Positions 17,832 through 25,616 of a stretch of DNA of 64,000 bases are shown in pieces. Position 1 is the first letter of the stretch. Every line of letters starts with the position of its first letter. Below the pieces are notes generated by a model. That model saw only the letters and a program-made list of their open reading frames with translations, was not told where the DNA came from and searched no databases. The translations under genes were made by a program, and so were the position numbers. The DNA is from Lactobacillus xylocopicola (GTDB lineage: Bacteria; Bacillota; Bacilli; Lactobacillales; Lactobacillaceae). The DNA is taken from contig NZ_AP026803.1 of NCBI RefSeq assembly GCF_033096005.1, forward strand, positions 1,358,001 to 1,422,000, read 5' to 3'.

Positions 17832-18494
17832 TTAGGTCATAATAACCAAGATCAATCCGTTAACTATTGCCAAGTAGACAGGCATCCAGAGCGTTTGGGT
17901 ATAGAGGTAAGACCAAGCAAAGATGGCACCAAAGATCAAATTGACCACCAGTAACGGCAGCGAATTTTGCCAATTGAGCAGGCTAAAGACCAAGCCCGAA
18001 GCAAGTGTCCCCAGCGCAGCTGTCATTACGGTGTTACGCCGGAAGGCATAGTTAAACAAAAATCCAGTCGCCAGAAATTCCTGCAGCACAGGTACGACAA
18101 TACCTACTGCCAATAATAAAAACCAGTACGTACCACTTGCTTCATGGTGCAAGTAGTCAAGCTGAAAGCCATACAGTTTGAGTTTGCCATAAGACTGTAA
18201 CCACGACACGCTGATCCGCAGAACCGTCACGACCACCGTCAAGCCCACAATAAGACCGAATTCACTCAACCATGAGCCCGTGAAACTGCGGTCGAAATAA
18301 CGCTGCTCCCGGTTAAAACGATAAATAAAAAACAACAAAACCATCAGTGAAATCGTGACAAATAAAATTAAATCCCAGATGTGAATTGGTGAATTGTTAG
18401 TAACAAGCTTAACTACGCCAGCAACCATTATGTAGCCAATTAAGTAAATGGCATAGCGAATTAGGTTGCCTTCTCTTGATGCTGGTGTATTCAC
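17832..18494 (-). CDS. CPBP-family intramembrane protein with degenerate active site
   Basis: The 220-residue protein has about six hydrophobic segments and the CPBP (CAAX protease / Abi) topology in its second half. The family's first motif, EExxxR, reads QEFLATG here, losing the first Glu and the Arg. The second motif, usually a His-containing FxxxH, appears as FSLLN. It is therefore probably not an active Rce1-like protease, and family assignment rests on fold-level pattern. It is a lone gene between two terminators. Confidence 0.6.
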   Translation of the reverse strand: MNTPASREGNLIRYAIYLIGYIMVAGVVKLVTNNSPIHIWDLILFVTISLMVLLFFIYRFNREQRYFDRSFTGSWLSEFGLIVGLTVVVTVLRISVSWLQSYGKLKLYGFQLDYLHHEASGTYWFLLLAVGIVVPVLQEFLATGFLFNYAFRRNTVMTAALGTLASGLVFSLLNWQNSLPLLVVNLIFGAIFAWSYLYTQTLWMPVYLAIVNGLILVIMT

Positions 18495-18541
18495 AAAAAT
18501 TACCTCTATCCAATGTGTACCTTACAAGTCCCATATTATAG

Positions 18542-18597
18542 CAAAAAAAGGCCGCTTTATGAAATGCCAGCTGTTTTTTCTCCTGCAGACCGGCCGT
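18542..18597 (-). terminator. Probable terminator after the Y-family polymerase gene
   Basis: On the minus strand GGCCG and CGGCC enclose a loop with an inner CAGCTG and are followed by TTTTTTT. The stem is short for such a large loop, so this is tentative. Confidence 0.4.
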
Positions 18598-18602
18598 AAT
18601 GC

Positions 18603-19919
18603 TTACTCATAAGCATTACCACCATTGTGACCACCAACCAGGCTGCTACGTCTGATGGCGGTCGCCCCCGGCAACAGACTGGAAGCCCGGATTAGACTGG
18701 TAAAACCGTACCTTTGTCTAATCCGATCGATAGTCAGATCAATGGTATGTTTTTTTAGCTGTTCAGTAGGTTGAACAAAAAAAGTTAGCTGGTCGCTAGT
18801 TGCAGGGACCAAGTGGCTACAACTTACTCCTATTTCTCGGACAGGCTCGCCATGCCAATTTTTGCGCAAAAGTGCAATGAGTTCTTGCACCAGCAGGTCA
18901 GTGTCATTAGTGGGAAGAATTTTTTGCTGAACGCTGAAACCCTTGCGGTTGCCATCTTGCTGATATCGTGAAAAGCCAATATGCAGACTAAGGCAGCCGG
19001 CCTGCAGGTGATGTGCCCGAATCCGAGCGGCCACCTGCTCACCAATTTCACGGAGGACGATTTCCAGCTCACGTTGGACCGTATAATCCCTCGTTAAGAT
19101 TTGCGAATTACCATAGCTTTTCGTCCGCGGTTGGTACTTTTGGCTGATGATACTACGGTCAACCCCCCAACTCATGGCAAATAATTGTGCGCCAATAACC
19201 CCGAATTCTTTTTGTAAAATAGCCGGATCAGTGTGAGCTAATTCATACATATTATTAATCTGTAACCGGTGCAGACGCTTGGCCGTTCTCTTGCCAATCC
19301 CCCAAACGTCTTCTAAATTAGGAAGCCGCCAAATTGTGTCGGGCACATCAATGTAGTGCCAGTAATCAATCATCGATTCCCGGTGTTTAGCCGAAGTATC
19401 CATTGCCAACTTGGCCAGTAGGGGATTTTCACCGATCCCACAAGTCGTGTATAGTCCCAGCTCCTTTCTAATTTTTACTTGAATTTGCCGTGCCACCAAG
19501 TAAGGATCGTCACCAAACAAGTGCCAGGACTTGGTCATGTCAATCATCGACTCATCAATTGAATAGGCATGGATGTCCTCCTCAGCTGCATATTCCCGCA
19601 AAATGTCCAGCACTTGCATGCTACGCCTGATATATAAGTTCATATGTGGTTCTACTAAGATCAAATCGGGGGCCGCATCACTATTAGGTAGGTCACGCAC
19701 TCGCATCACATTAGTCAAACCATACTTCTTTTTTGCCAGTGGCGACGCTGCCATGATTAATCCCGCGCCCGCTTTACTGTCAGGCTGGTGGGAAACCACT
19801 GCTAATACTGCCTTCATCGGATTGAGTCCCCGCTTAAGTGCCTCACAACTGGCAAAAAAAGACTTGTTATCAATCATCAAAATCACGCGATGCGGTTCAT
19901 AGCGGTAATCATACATCAT
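18603..19919 (-). CDS. Y-family translesion DNA polymerase (UmuC/UvrX type)
   Basis: Y-family polymerases copy damaged DNA. The palm carries MIDNKSFFASCEALKR (first metal Asp) and YSIDESMID (second acidic pair). A helix-hairpin-helix reads WGIGKRTAKRL. The little-finger region and length (438 residues from the chosen start) fit the YqjW/UvrX subgroup of Gram-positives, which often resides on plasmids or prophages; no mobile genes flank this copy. The frame is open to a TTG at 19937, but AGAGGGTG precedes an ATG at 19919. Two SOS boxes cover its promoter, so it is DNA-damage inducible. Confidence 0.93.
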   Translation of the reverse strand: MMYDYRYEPHRVILMIDNKSFFASCEALKRGLNPMKAVLAVVSHQPDSKAGAGLIMAASPLAKKKYGLTNVMRVRDLPNSDAAPDLILVEPHMNLYIRRSMQVLDILREYAAEEDIHAYSIDESMIDMTKSWHLFGDDPYLVARQIQVKIRKELGLYTTCGIGENPLLAKLAMDTSAKHRESMIDYWHYIDVPDTIWRLPNLEDVWGIGKRTAKRLHRLQINNMYELAHTDPAILQKEFGVIGAQLFAMSWGVDRSIISQKYQPRTKSYGNSQILTRDYTVQRELEIVLREIGEQVAARIRAHHLQAGCLSLHIGFSRYQQDGNRKGFSVQQKILPTNDTDLLVQELIALLRKNWHGEPVREIGVSCSHLVPATSDQLTFFVQPTEQLKKHTIDLTIDRIRQRYGFTSLIRASSLLPGATAIRRSSLVGGHNGGNAYE

Positions 19920-19934
19920 CTTCACCCTCTGTTC

Positions 19935-19975
19935 CAAACTACTGTTCGATTATCAATTATACAAACATACGTTTG
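19935..19975 (-). promoter_or_regulatory. SOS-regulated promoter with two LexA boxes
   Basis: The minus strand carries CAAACGTATGTTTG (19962-19975) and CGAACAGTAGTTTG (19935-19948). Both fit the Gram-positive SOS box (CGAACNNNNGTTCG, allowing A/G and T/C at the inner positions). A TATAAT -10 (19957-19962) lies between them, and TTGCTT 17 bases upstream can serve as -35. LexA bound at either box would block the polymerase. Confidence 0.85.
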
Positions 19976-19992
19976 AACAAGCAAGTGAAAAC

Positions 19993-20454
19993 TTATTTAA
20001 TCGCAATGATAGTTACCTGGTATTCACCAGCTGGTGCTTCTACCTTAACCTTACTTCCGACCGTTTTTTTCATGATGGACTGTCCCAATGGTGAATCATA
20101 GGCCACCTTACCGGCTGTAAGATCGGCTTCCAGCTGGCCCACAAGTTGATACTCCACTGTTTCTTCCTCATCAGCAAATTTCAAAGTGACGGTTTTGCCT
20201 AAGTCAACCTTGCCGTCTGCGCTTTTTTCAACAATTTCGGCATACTTTAACTGCTTGTCCAAGTAACGCAACCTGCTCTGCAAGTGTCCCAAGTCCCGTT
20301 TAGCTTCCGTATATTCAGTGTTTTCTGACAGGTCGCCTAAGGCTCGTGCCTCCTGCAAAATCTTAATCCGACGGGGCCGGTCCTTCTTTAACCGAGTAAT
20401 CTCATCCTTGATTTTTTGGTAACCGGTTGGGGTCATTTTTTGATAATAAACCAT
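19993..20454 (-). CDS. greA: Transcription elongation factor GreA/GreB family
   Basis: GreA rescues backtracked RNA polymerase by stimulating transcript cleavage. The 153-residue protein shows the N-terminal coiled coil with the conserved ARALGDLSENTEY turn at residues 36-48, whose acidic residues reach the active site. A C-terminal FKBP-like domain contains VAYDSPLGQSIMKK. It is monocistronic; the following gene has its own SOS promoter. Lactobacilli often carry more than one Gre-like protein, so this may be a paralogue. Confidence 0.92.
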   Translation of the reverse strand: MVYYQKMTPTGYQKIKDEITRLKKDRPRRIKILQEARALGDLSENTEYTEAKRDLGHLQSRLRYLDKQLKYAEIVEKSADGKVDLGKTVTLKFADEEETVEYQLVGQLEADLTAGKVAYDSPLGQSIMKKTVGSKVKVEAPAGEYQVTIIAIK

Positions 20455-20532
20455 TATTTTCTCTCCCTACTTTTTCTTTTAAAATTATCCACAAGCATTT
20501 AATCCTATTTTACCAGCATTTAAGCGACTTAT

Positions 20533-20559
20533 TTGGCACTAAAAAATAAAGAGTGCTAA
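20533..20559 (+). promoter_or_regulatory. CIRCE operator (HrcA binding site) upstream of hsp20
   Basis: TTGGCACTA (20533-20541) and GAGTGCTAA (20551-20559) are separated by exactly 9 bases. The CIRCE consensus is TTAGCACTC-N9-GAGTGCTAA, so the right arm is perfect and the left arm matches 7 of 9. A TATAAT -10 (20587-20592) lies 27 bases further on. HrcA is therefore the likely repressor of hsp20. Confidence 0.88.
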
Positions 20560-20661
20560 TTATTTTATTTTTCCTAATCTGCATACTATAATAAGCAGTG
20601 TAAGGAAGAAATGAAAGTCTTCCGTTACAAAATAAAGTTAATTTGAAAGGAAGTTTTTACT

Positions 20662-21084
20662 ATGGCAAATGAAATGATGAATCGGCACAATGACATTTTT
20701 GATGCGATGAATGACTGGTTTGATCTTCCAAAGAAAATTTTTGACAACAATGAAATGGCAAAATTAATGCAGGCAGATGTCGTGGAAAACGACCACGAAT
20801 ACGTTATTAAAGTTGACCTGCCCGGCATGGATAAGGACAAGATTAACCTTAGTTATAACAACGGTATTTTGAGCGTTTCAGGTTCGCGCAAGTCCTTTAA
20901 GGACATGTCCAAAGATGGTAGTCTTATCCACCGCGAAAGAAGTGAGGGTCACATCTCCCGTAGCTTCAGGCTCCCAAATGTTGCAGCTAGTGACATCCAT
21001 GCCAAGTATGACAATGGGGTACTGACCATTAACCTACCAAAACAAAGCGCTAATGAAAGCGAAAACTCGATCCAAATCGACTAG
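20662..21084 (+). CDS. hsp20: Hsp20/alpha-crystallin small heat shock protein
   Basis: Small heat shock proteins hold unfolding proteins soluble without ATP. The 140 residues show a short N-terminal arm, the alpha-crystallin domain from about 36 (VENDHEYVIKVDLPGMDKD) to 128 (YDNGVLTINLPK), and a short C-terminal tail. The ribosome site is AAAGGAAG. The gene is alone, preceded by CIRCE and closed by a terminator, so heat induction through HrcA is expected. Confidence 0.95.
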   Translation: MANEMMNRHNDIFDAMNDWFDLPKKIFDNNEMAKLMQADVVENDHEYVIKVDLPGMDKDKINLSYNNGILSVSGSRKSFKDMSKDGSLIHRERSEGHISRSFRLPNVAASDIHAKYDNGVLTINLPKQSANESENSIQID

Positions 21085-21126
21085 CTTTCCAGAGCGTTTT
21101 AGGACACCCCAAGATAATTACTTTGG

Positions 21127-21158
21127 TAAAACGAGTTCAAATATTGAACTCGTTTTTG
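21127..21158 (+). terminator. Terminator of hsp20
   Basis: AAAACGAGTTCAA pairs with TTGAACTCGTTTTT around a four-base loop and ends in a T run, 43 bases after the hsp20 stop. Confidence 0.9.
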
Positions 21159-21212
21159 TTTTGGCTTAGAATAGAAGATAATTTAAAATTAAATTAAAAA
21201 GGAGATTAATTT

Positions 21213-22529
21213 ATGGGACATCAGGTTACCGTCCAAGAAATCGAAAAATTTGCAGACCAATTCAATGCCAACCCTAAAAATCAAGTTATTGCCCGCGCCG
21301 CTCAAAAGAGTGGCGTACAGGCCGCCGCATATAACGAGCGGGTGCAAGCTGAATTAAATCGGGTTTTTTCAACTGAACTAGACACTGAAAACGTTACTAA
21401 CCAGCGCCAATCGGGGCGCTGCTGGGAGTTTGCGACACTCAATATTTTGCGCCATAACTTTGGCAAGCAGCACCACGTTAAGAACTTCACCTTCTCGCAA
21501 AGCTACAACTTCTTCTGGGACAAGATTGAACGCGCAAATATTTTTTATGAGAACATTCTAGCTACTGCTGACCAGGCACTAGACTCCCGTACCGTTAAGG
21601 CTTACCTTGAAGATGCGGGAGCAGACGGCGGACAATTTCACATGGCCGCTGCCCTAATAGCAAAATATGGGGTAGTACCATCTTATGCCATGCCGGAGAA
21701 TGCTAACACCAACAATACTCATGCCTTTGCCAAGACACTTGGCGACAAGCTGAGAAAAGATGCCCTAGTGCTGCGCGCGTTAAAGCAAAAAGGTCAGGAA
21801 GATCAACTTGCCAAAGTACGCGAGCAACTCTTGAGTGAAGTGTACCAAATGACGGCTATTGCAGTCGGTGAGCCGCCCCGGAAGTTTGATCTCGAATACC
21901 GCGACGACGACAAAAACTACCACTTGGACAAGGACTTGACACCACTCGAGTTCTTGCACAAGTATATGGGCGACGTTGACTTCGATGACTACGTTGTCCT
22001 AACTAACGCGCCCGACCATGAATATAACAAACTGTATGCTTTACCCTTTGAAGACAATGTAGCAGGATCTTATCGTATCAAGTTTCTCAACGTACCAATG
22101 GAATATCTCGAATCAGCATCCGTTAGTCAATTAAAAGACGGCGAAGCCGTCTGGTTTGGCAATGAAGTTGGTGCCCAAAGCGACCGCCAGCAGGGTTACC
22201 TCAACAGCGACCTGTACCAGTACACTGACTTATATGGGGTTGACCTCAAAATGTCTAAGGGTGACCGACTACGTACCGGAGCTGGAGCTTCCACTCATGC
22301 CATGACCATTGTGGGGGTTGACGAAGACCAGGGCCACATCCGCCAATGGAAAGTGGAAAATTCCTGGGGTGAAAAGAACGGCGACAAGGGCTTCTTTGTC
22401 ATGAATAACGACTGGTTCAGAGACTATACTTATGAAGTAGTTGTCCACAAGAAGTACCTAACCCCCGACCAAGTCGCCTTGGCAGAAGGCCCAGTAACCG
22501 ACCTACCCGCCTGGGATTCACTTGCCTAG
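21213..22529 (+). CDS. pepE: C1B-family cysteine endopeptidase (PepE/PepG type)
   Basis: This papain-fold bleomycin-hydrolase-type peptidase acts on peptides in the cytoplasm during casein/peptide use. The catalytic Cys lies in QSGRCWEFATLN (near residue 71), the His in STHAMTIVGV (near 362) and the Asn in WKVENSWGEKNG (near 383). The 438-residue length and the C-terminus DLPAWDSLA match the lactobacillar endopeptidases PepE/PepG, not aminopeptidase PepC (about 449 residues). In this family the C-terminal residue blocks the active site and sets exo- versus endo-activity. It is a lone gene with AAGGAG site and terminator. Confidence 0.88.
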   Translation: MGHQVTVQEIEKFADQFNANPKNQVIARAAQKSGVQAAAYNERVQAELNRVFSTELDTENVTNQRQSGRCWEFATLNILRHNFGKQHHVKNFTFSQSYNFFWDKIERANIFYENILATADQALDSRTVKAYLEDAGADGGQFHMAAALIAKYGVVPSYAMPENANTNNTHAFAKTLGDKLRKDALVLRALKQKGQEDQLAKVREQLLSEVYQMTAIAVGEPPRKFDLEYRDDDKNYHLDKDLTPLEFLHKYMGDVDFDDYVVLTNAPDHEYNKLYALPFEDNVAGSYRIKFLNVPMEYLESASVSQLKDGEAVWFGNEVGAQSDRQQGYLNSDLYQYTDLYGVDLKMSKGDRLRTGAGASTHAMTIVGVDEDQGHIRQWKVENSWGEKNGDKGFFVMNNDWFRDYTYEVVVHKKYLTPDQVALAEGPVTDLPAWDSLA

Positions 22530-22549
22530 TAATAAATTAAGATGCAAAC

Positions 22550-22581
22550 AAAAAACGAGATTCACAAGAATCTCGTTTTTT
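22550..22581. terminator. Bidirectional terminator between pepE and the nucleoside operon
   Basis: AAAAAACGAGATTC and GAATCTCGTTTTTT form a perfect stem with a four-base loop between convergent genes. It overlaps the stop codon of the nucleoside hydrolase gene by one base or two. Confidence 0.93.
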
Positions 22582-23518
22582 AGTTAGTTCGCATGAGCAG
22601 TTCATCAAACCGCTGGAAAAATTTTTCTTTATCAGCCTTGGTTACTAGGGTAAGCTCGCGACCATTTGGATCATCAACCAACCGGCCAGCAGCCAAGCCA
22701 GCGGTAATTACCTTGACCCGGTGCTGCTCTACCCGCGCAACAACTTCTGGATAAAGTGCACTAATAGTCGTCAAAACATCCCAGAAGTACAGCTGAGCGG
22801 TTTGAATCGGTGGATTAACCAAGAGACTGTAAGCTTGCCCCACTAAGTCAATGGCTGGGTACTTGCGCAGGCGAGCCCAATGCATTCTGAGTTCATCGGT
22901 TAAGGGTAATTCCTCGCTACTTTCAAGTCCCACCACCTGCATTGGAATAGCCGAGTCTAAAACGCGAGCAACGGCATCTGGGTCCCAGAAGGCATTCCAT
23001 TCCTGGCTGCCGTCGGCATTGACCTGAACCACATTGCCATGGCCATTAAGTGACCCACCCATCCAATAAAGTCGAGCAATTTTAGTTTCAATTGCCGGAC
23101 TGGCATCAAGTGCTCGGGCTAGATCAGTTAAAGGTCCGGTCATCACCAAAGTTACTGGCGCGCTCGCCTGTTCAAGCTTGGCTATCATATCTAAGTGCGC
23201 CGGCTGCTGCGCCTGCTTAGTGACCACTTTACCGGCTTCATTTAACATTGGCAGGTAGTTGAAGGAATATGAGGCCGTCCGCCACTCTGCTGGAAACTGA
23301 TTGACGGCGCGAGAAGTTGACCTGGCAACTTCTAACTTGTCACCACGTAAGTTGAAACGGTCGGTCAGCTTTTGACAAACTGCGACAGCTGGATCTACAT
23401 AGCCGTCGGCATCAATTGCGCTAACACCTAATAGTTTAATGTTGGGGGCTTGCAAAAAAAGCAAGTACGACACCAGGTCATCAATATTGCCGTCATGGTT
23501 AAAATAAATTTCTTTCAT
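22580..23518 (-). CDS. Inosine/uridine-preferring nucleoside hydrolase family protein
   Basis: The enzyme would split ribonucleosides to base and ribose. The 312 residues start with the Ca2+-binding motif FNHDGNIDDLVSYL (residues 6-19), a variant of DxDxGxDD with Asn and His before the first Asp. MTGPLTDLARAL near 130 and NAFWDPDAVARVL near 180 are further family landmarks. It is the last gene of the bmpA-nupA-nupB-nupC operon, 8 bases after nupC, which makes uptake followed by hydrolysis the obvious pathway. Base specificity cannot be read from sequence. Confidence 0.9.
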   Translation of the reverse strand: MKEIYFNHDGNIDDLVSYLLFLQAPNIKLLGVSAIDADGYVDPAVAVCQKLTDRFNLRGDKLEVARSTSRAVNQFPAEWRTASYSFNYLPMLNEAGKVVTKQAQQPAHLDMIAKLEQASAPVTLVMTGPLTDLARALDASPAIETKIARLYWMGGSLNGHGNVVQVNADGSQEWNAFWDPDAVARVLDSAIPMQVVGLESSEELPLTDELRMHWARLRKYPAIDLVGQAYSLLVNPPIQTAQLYFWDVLTTISALYPEVVARVEQHRVKVITAGLAAGRLVDDPNGRELTLVTKADKEKFFQRFDELLMRTN

Positions 23519-23526
23519 CGTTCTCC

Positions 23527-24483
23527 CTACTTAGACTTAATATAATTTTGACCGTCGGCTGCAGGTGCAACTGACTTACCAAAGAACAAAACCAGTATCA
23601 CAATCGTAATCACATATGGTGCAATCTGCATGTAAACAGCCGGAATATGGTTGAAAAACGGCAACTGATTACCGATAATGCTAAGACTCTGGGCAAAACC
23701 AAAAAATAGTGAAGCAAGCATCGCGCCAAGTGGGTTCCATTTACCGAAAATCATCGCGGCTAAGGCCATAAAACCTTGACCAGCAATTGTAGAAACGGAA
23801 AAGTTACCAGAAATCGCCTCGGCAAAGACCGCCCCACCAATGCCGCCCAAAAAGCCAGAAATCAACACACCTGCGTAGCGCATACCGTAAACATTGACCC
23901 CCATCGTGTCAGCCGCCTGTGGATTTTCCCCGCAAGAACGCAGCCGCAAGCCAAAGCGGGTCTTGTATAACACCCACCACAGGATGAATGCTAGGACAAT
24001 GGCAAGCCAGGCTGGTGCAGACGTATCCTTAAACAGAATAGGACCGATAACCGGGATATTAGCCAAGCCGGGAAAGCTAAAATATCCAAAGCTCTGACTA
24101 ATATTTTCCGTTTGACCTTTGTCATAAATAGCTTTAACTAAAAATACACCTAAGGGCGGGGCCATCAAGTTCAAGACCGTTCCACTGATAATATGGTCAG
24201 CGTGAAAGTTGATTGTTGCAACTGCATGCAGGAGGGCAAAGAGTACGCCAACCAGACCACCAACCACAATCCCCAGCCACGGCGTCAGGGTACCGAAAGT
24301 CGAGGCAAAAGTCAGGTTAAAGACAATTGAAGCAAAGGCGCCCATCGTCATAATCCCTTCTAGACCAATGTTGGTGATACCGGAATTTTCACTGTATACC
24401 CCACCTAAAGCAGTAAAAATTAAGGGCGTGGAGTAAACAAAAGTCGAAGACACCAATAAGGGTAAAATTGTCATTAGATTCAT
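23527..24483 (-). CDS. nupC: Nucleoside ABC transporter permease (NupC type)
   Basis: A 318-residue membrane protein of the branched-chain/ribose-like permease family (BPD_transp_2) with about nine helices, carrying GLEGIMTMGAFASIV near residue 40 and GQGFMALAAMIFGKWNP near 235. It pairs with the preceding permease to form the membrane channel of the BmpA-dependent nucleoside importer, described as NupABC in Lactococcus lactis and NupNOPQ in Bacillus. Its start overlaps the nupB stop. Confidence 0.92.
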   Translation of the reverse strand: MNLMTILPLLVSSTFVYSTPLIFTALGGVYSENSGITNIGLEGIMTMGAFASIVFNLTFASTFGTLTPWLGIVVGGLVGVLFALLHAVATINFHADHIISGTVLNLMAPPLGVFLVKAIYDKGQTENISQSFGYFSFPGLANIPVIGPILFKDTSAPAWLAIVLAFILWWVLYKTRFGLRLRSCGENPQAADTMGVNVYGMRYAGVLISGFLGGIGGAVFAEAISGNFSVSTIAGQGFMALAAMIFGKWNPLGAMLASLFFGFAQSLSIIGNQLPFFNHIPAVYMQIAPYVITIVILVLFFGKSVAPAADGQNYIKSK

Positions 24484-25616
24484 TAGACCTGTCCTCCTTC
24501 ACTAGCCTGCCGGTGGCTAGCTGATTCTTTGGTAATTGTTTCCCGGCGCTTGCTTTGGGTGGTTTGCTTATTCTTAAATAGCAGCCCAATAACGTATTGG
24601 ATTGCTACGAAAAAGATGATTGCGGCAATCACAATGGACACAATTTCATACGGAATCCCGGCAATTGTTTGCATGCCTAGACCACCAATCTTTAAAATTG
24701 AAAACAAGATGGCGGCCAGCAAAATACCTAACGCGGTCCCACCTCCCAAAAGGGCAACGGACAGTCCATCCCAACCAATATCAAGACTAGTGGTTTGCGT
24801 AAAGTAGTTCTGGTAAGTCCCCAGGCCTTGGACGACACCGCCCAAACCAGCAAAGCCACCTGATAGAAGCATCGAGATCATGATATTCTTCTTAGTCGAC
24901 ATGCCAGCATACCGACTAGCAAAGGGATTAGTTCCAACCGCCTGGATTTCAAAACCAGTTGTCGTCTTTTTCATTAGATACCAGTAAAAGAAAACGGCCA
25001 CGATTGCAATGAAGATGCCAGCATTGATCCGCGAATCGCCAAACATCGTACTCAACCAAGGAATCTTCAGGCTACCGTTAGCGCTGATGGTCTTAGTCGT
25101 GTCAATATCTAGGCGTAGCCTAGCCGGCATCACTTGCTGAGTTAAGTACTGACAAGTATACAAGACAATGTAATTAATCATAATCGTCGTAATTACTTCG
25201 TTAGTGCCAAACTGGGCCCGCAAGCCGCCGGCCAGTCCTGCCACTACAGCACCAGCTAAGACGCCGCTAACAATGGCCAGTGGAAGCAGGATAACTTTAG
25301 GCAGTTGCGGATTAGCTAGCACGACCCAAATTGCTGCAAGCCAGCCGGCCTGCGCCTGTCCTGGCAAGCCAATATTGAAAAAACCCGCCTGCGAAGCAAT
25401 GGCAAAGCCAATAGCAGTAAAAATCAGGGGCGTGGCTTCACGGATGGTCTCACCAAGCCCGTTCAAGTTGCCCAGAGCGCTAGTAAACATCGACGTGTAA
25501 GCGTCCAGCGGATTGTAACTCCACACTAGCATGATCAGCGCACCGATTAAAAAACCCGCAATAATTGAGATTAAGGGCACCAAAATTCTTTTTGTTTTAG
25601 GAGTCACTTTAAGCAA
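24483..25616 (-). CDS. nupB: Nucleoside ABC transporter permease (NupB type)
   Basis: The 377-residue permease of the same superfamily has an extra N-terminal helix and conserved stretches NIGLPGQAQAGWLAA and GWDGLSVALLGG. The C-terminal 40 residues are hydrophilic and basic, longer than needed for the channel. It overlaps nupA by 8 bases and nupC by 1, which indicates translational coupling of all three transporter genes. Confidence 0.92.
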   Translation of the reverse strand: MLKVTPKTKRILVPLISIIAGFLIGALIMLVWSYNPLDAYTSMFTSALGNLNGLGETIREATPLIFTAIGFAIASQAGFFNIGLPGQAQAGWLAAIWVVLANPQLPKVILLPLAIVSGVLAGAVVAGLAGGLRAQFGTNEVITTIMINYIVLYTCQYLTQQVMPARLRLDIDTTKTISANGSLKIPWLSTMFGDSRINAGIFIAIVAVFFYWYLMKKTTTGFEIQAVGTNPFASRYAGMSTKKNIMISMLLSGGFAGLGGVVQGLGTYQNYFTQTTSLDIGWDGLSVALLGGGTALGILLAAILFSILKIGGLGMQTIAGIPYEIVSIVIAAIIFFVAIQYVIGLLFKNKQTTQSKRRETITKESASHRQASEGGQV

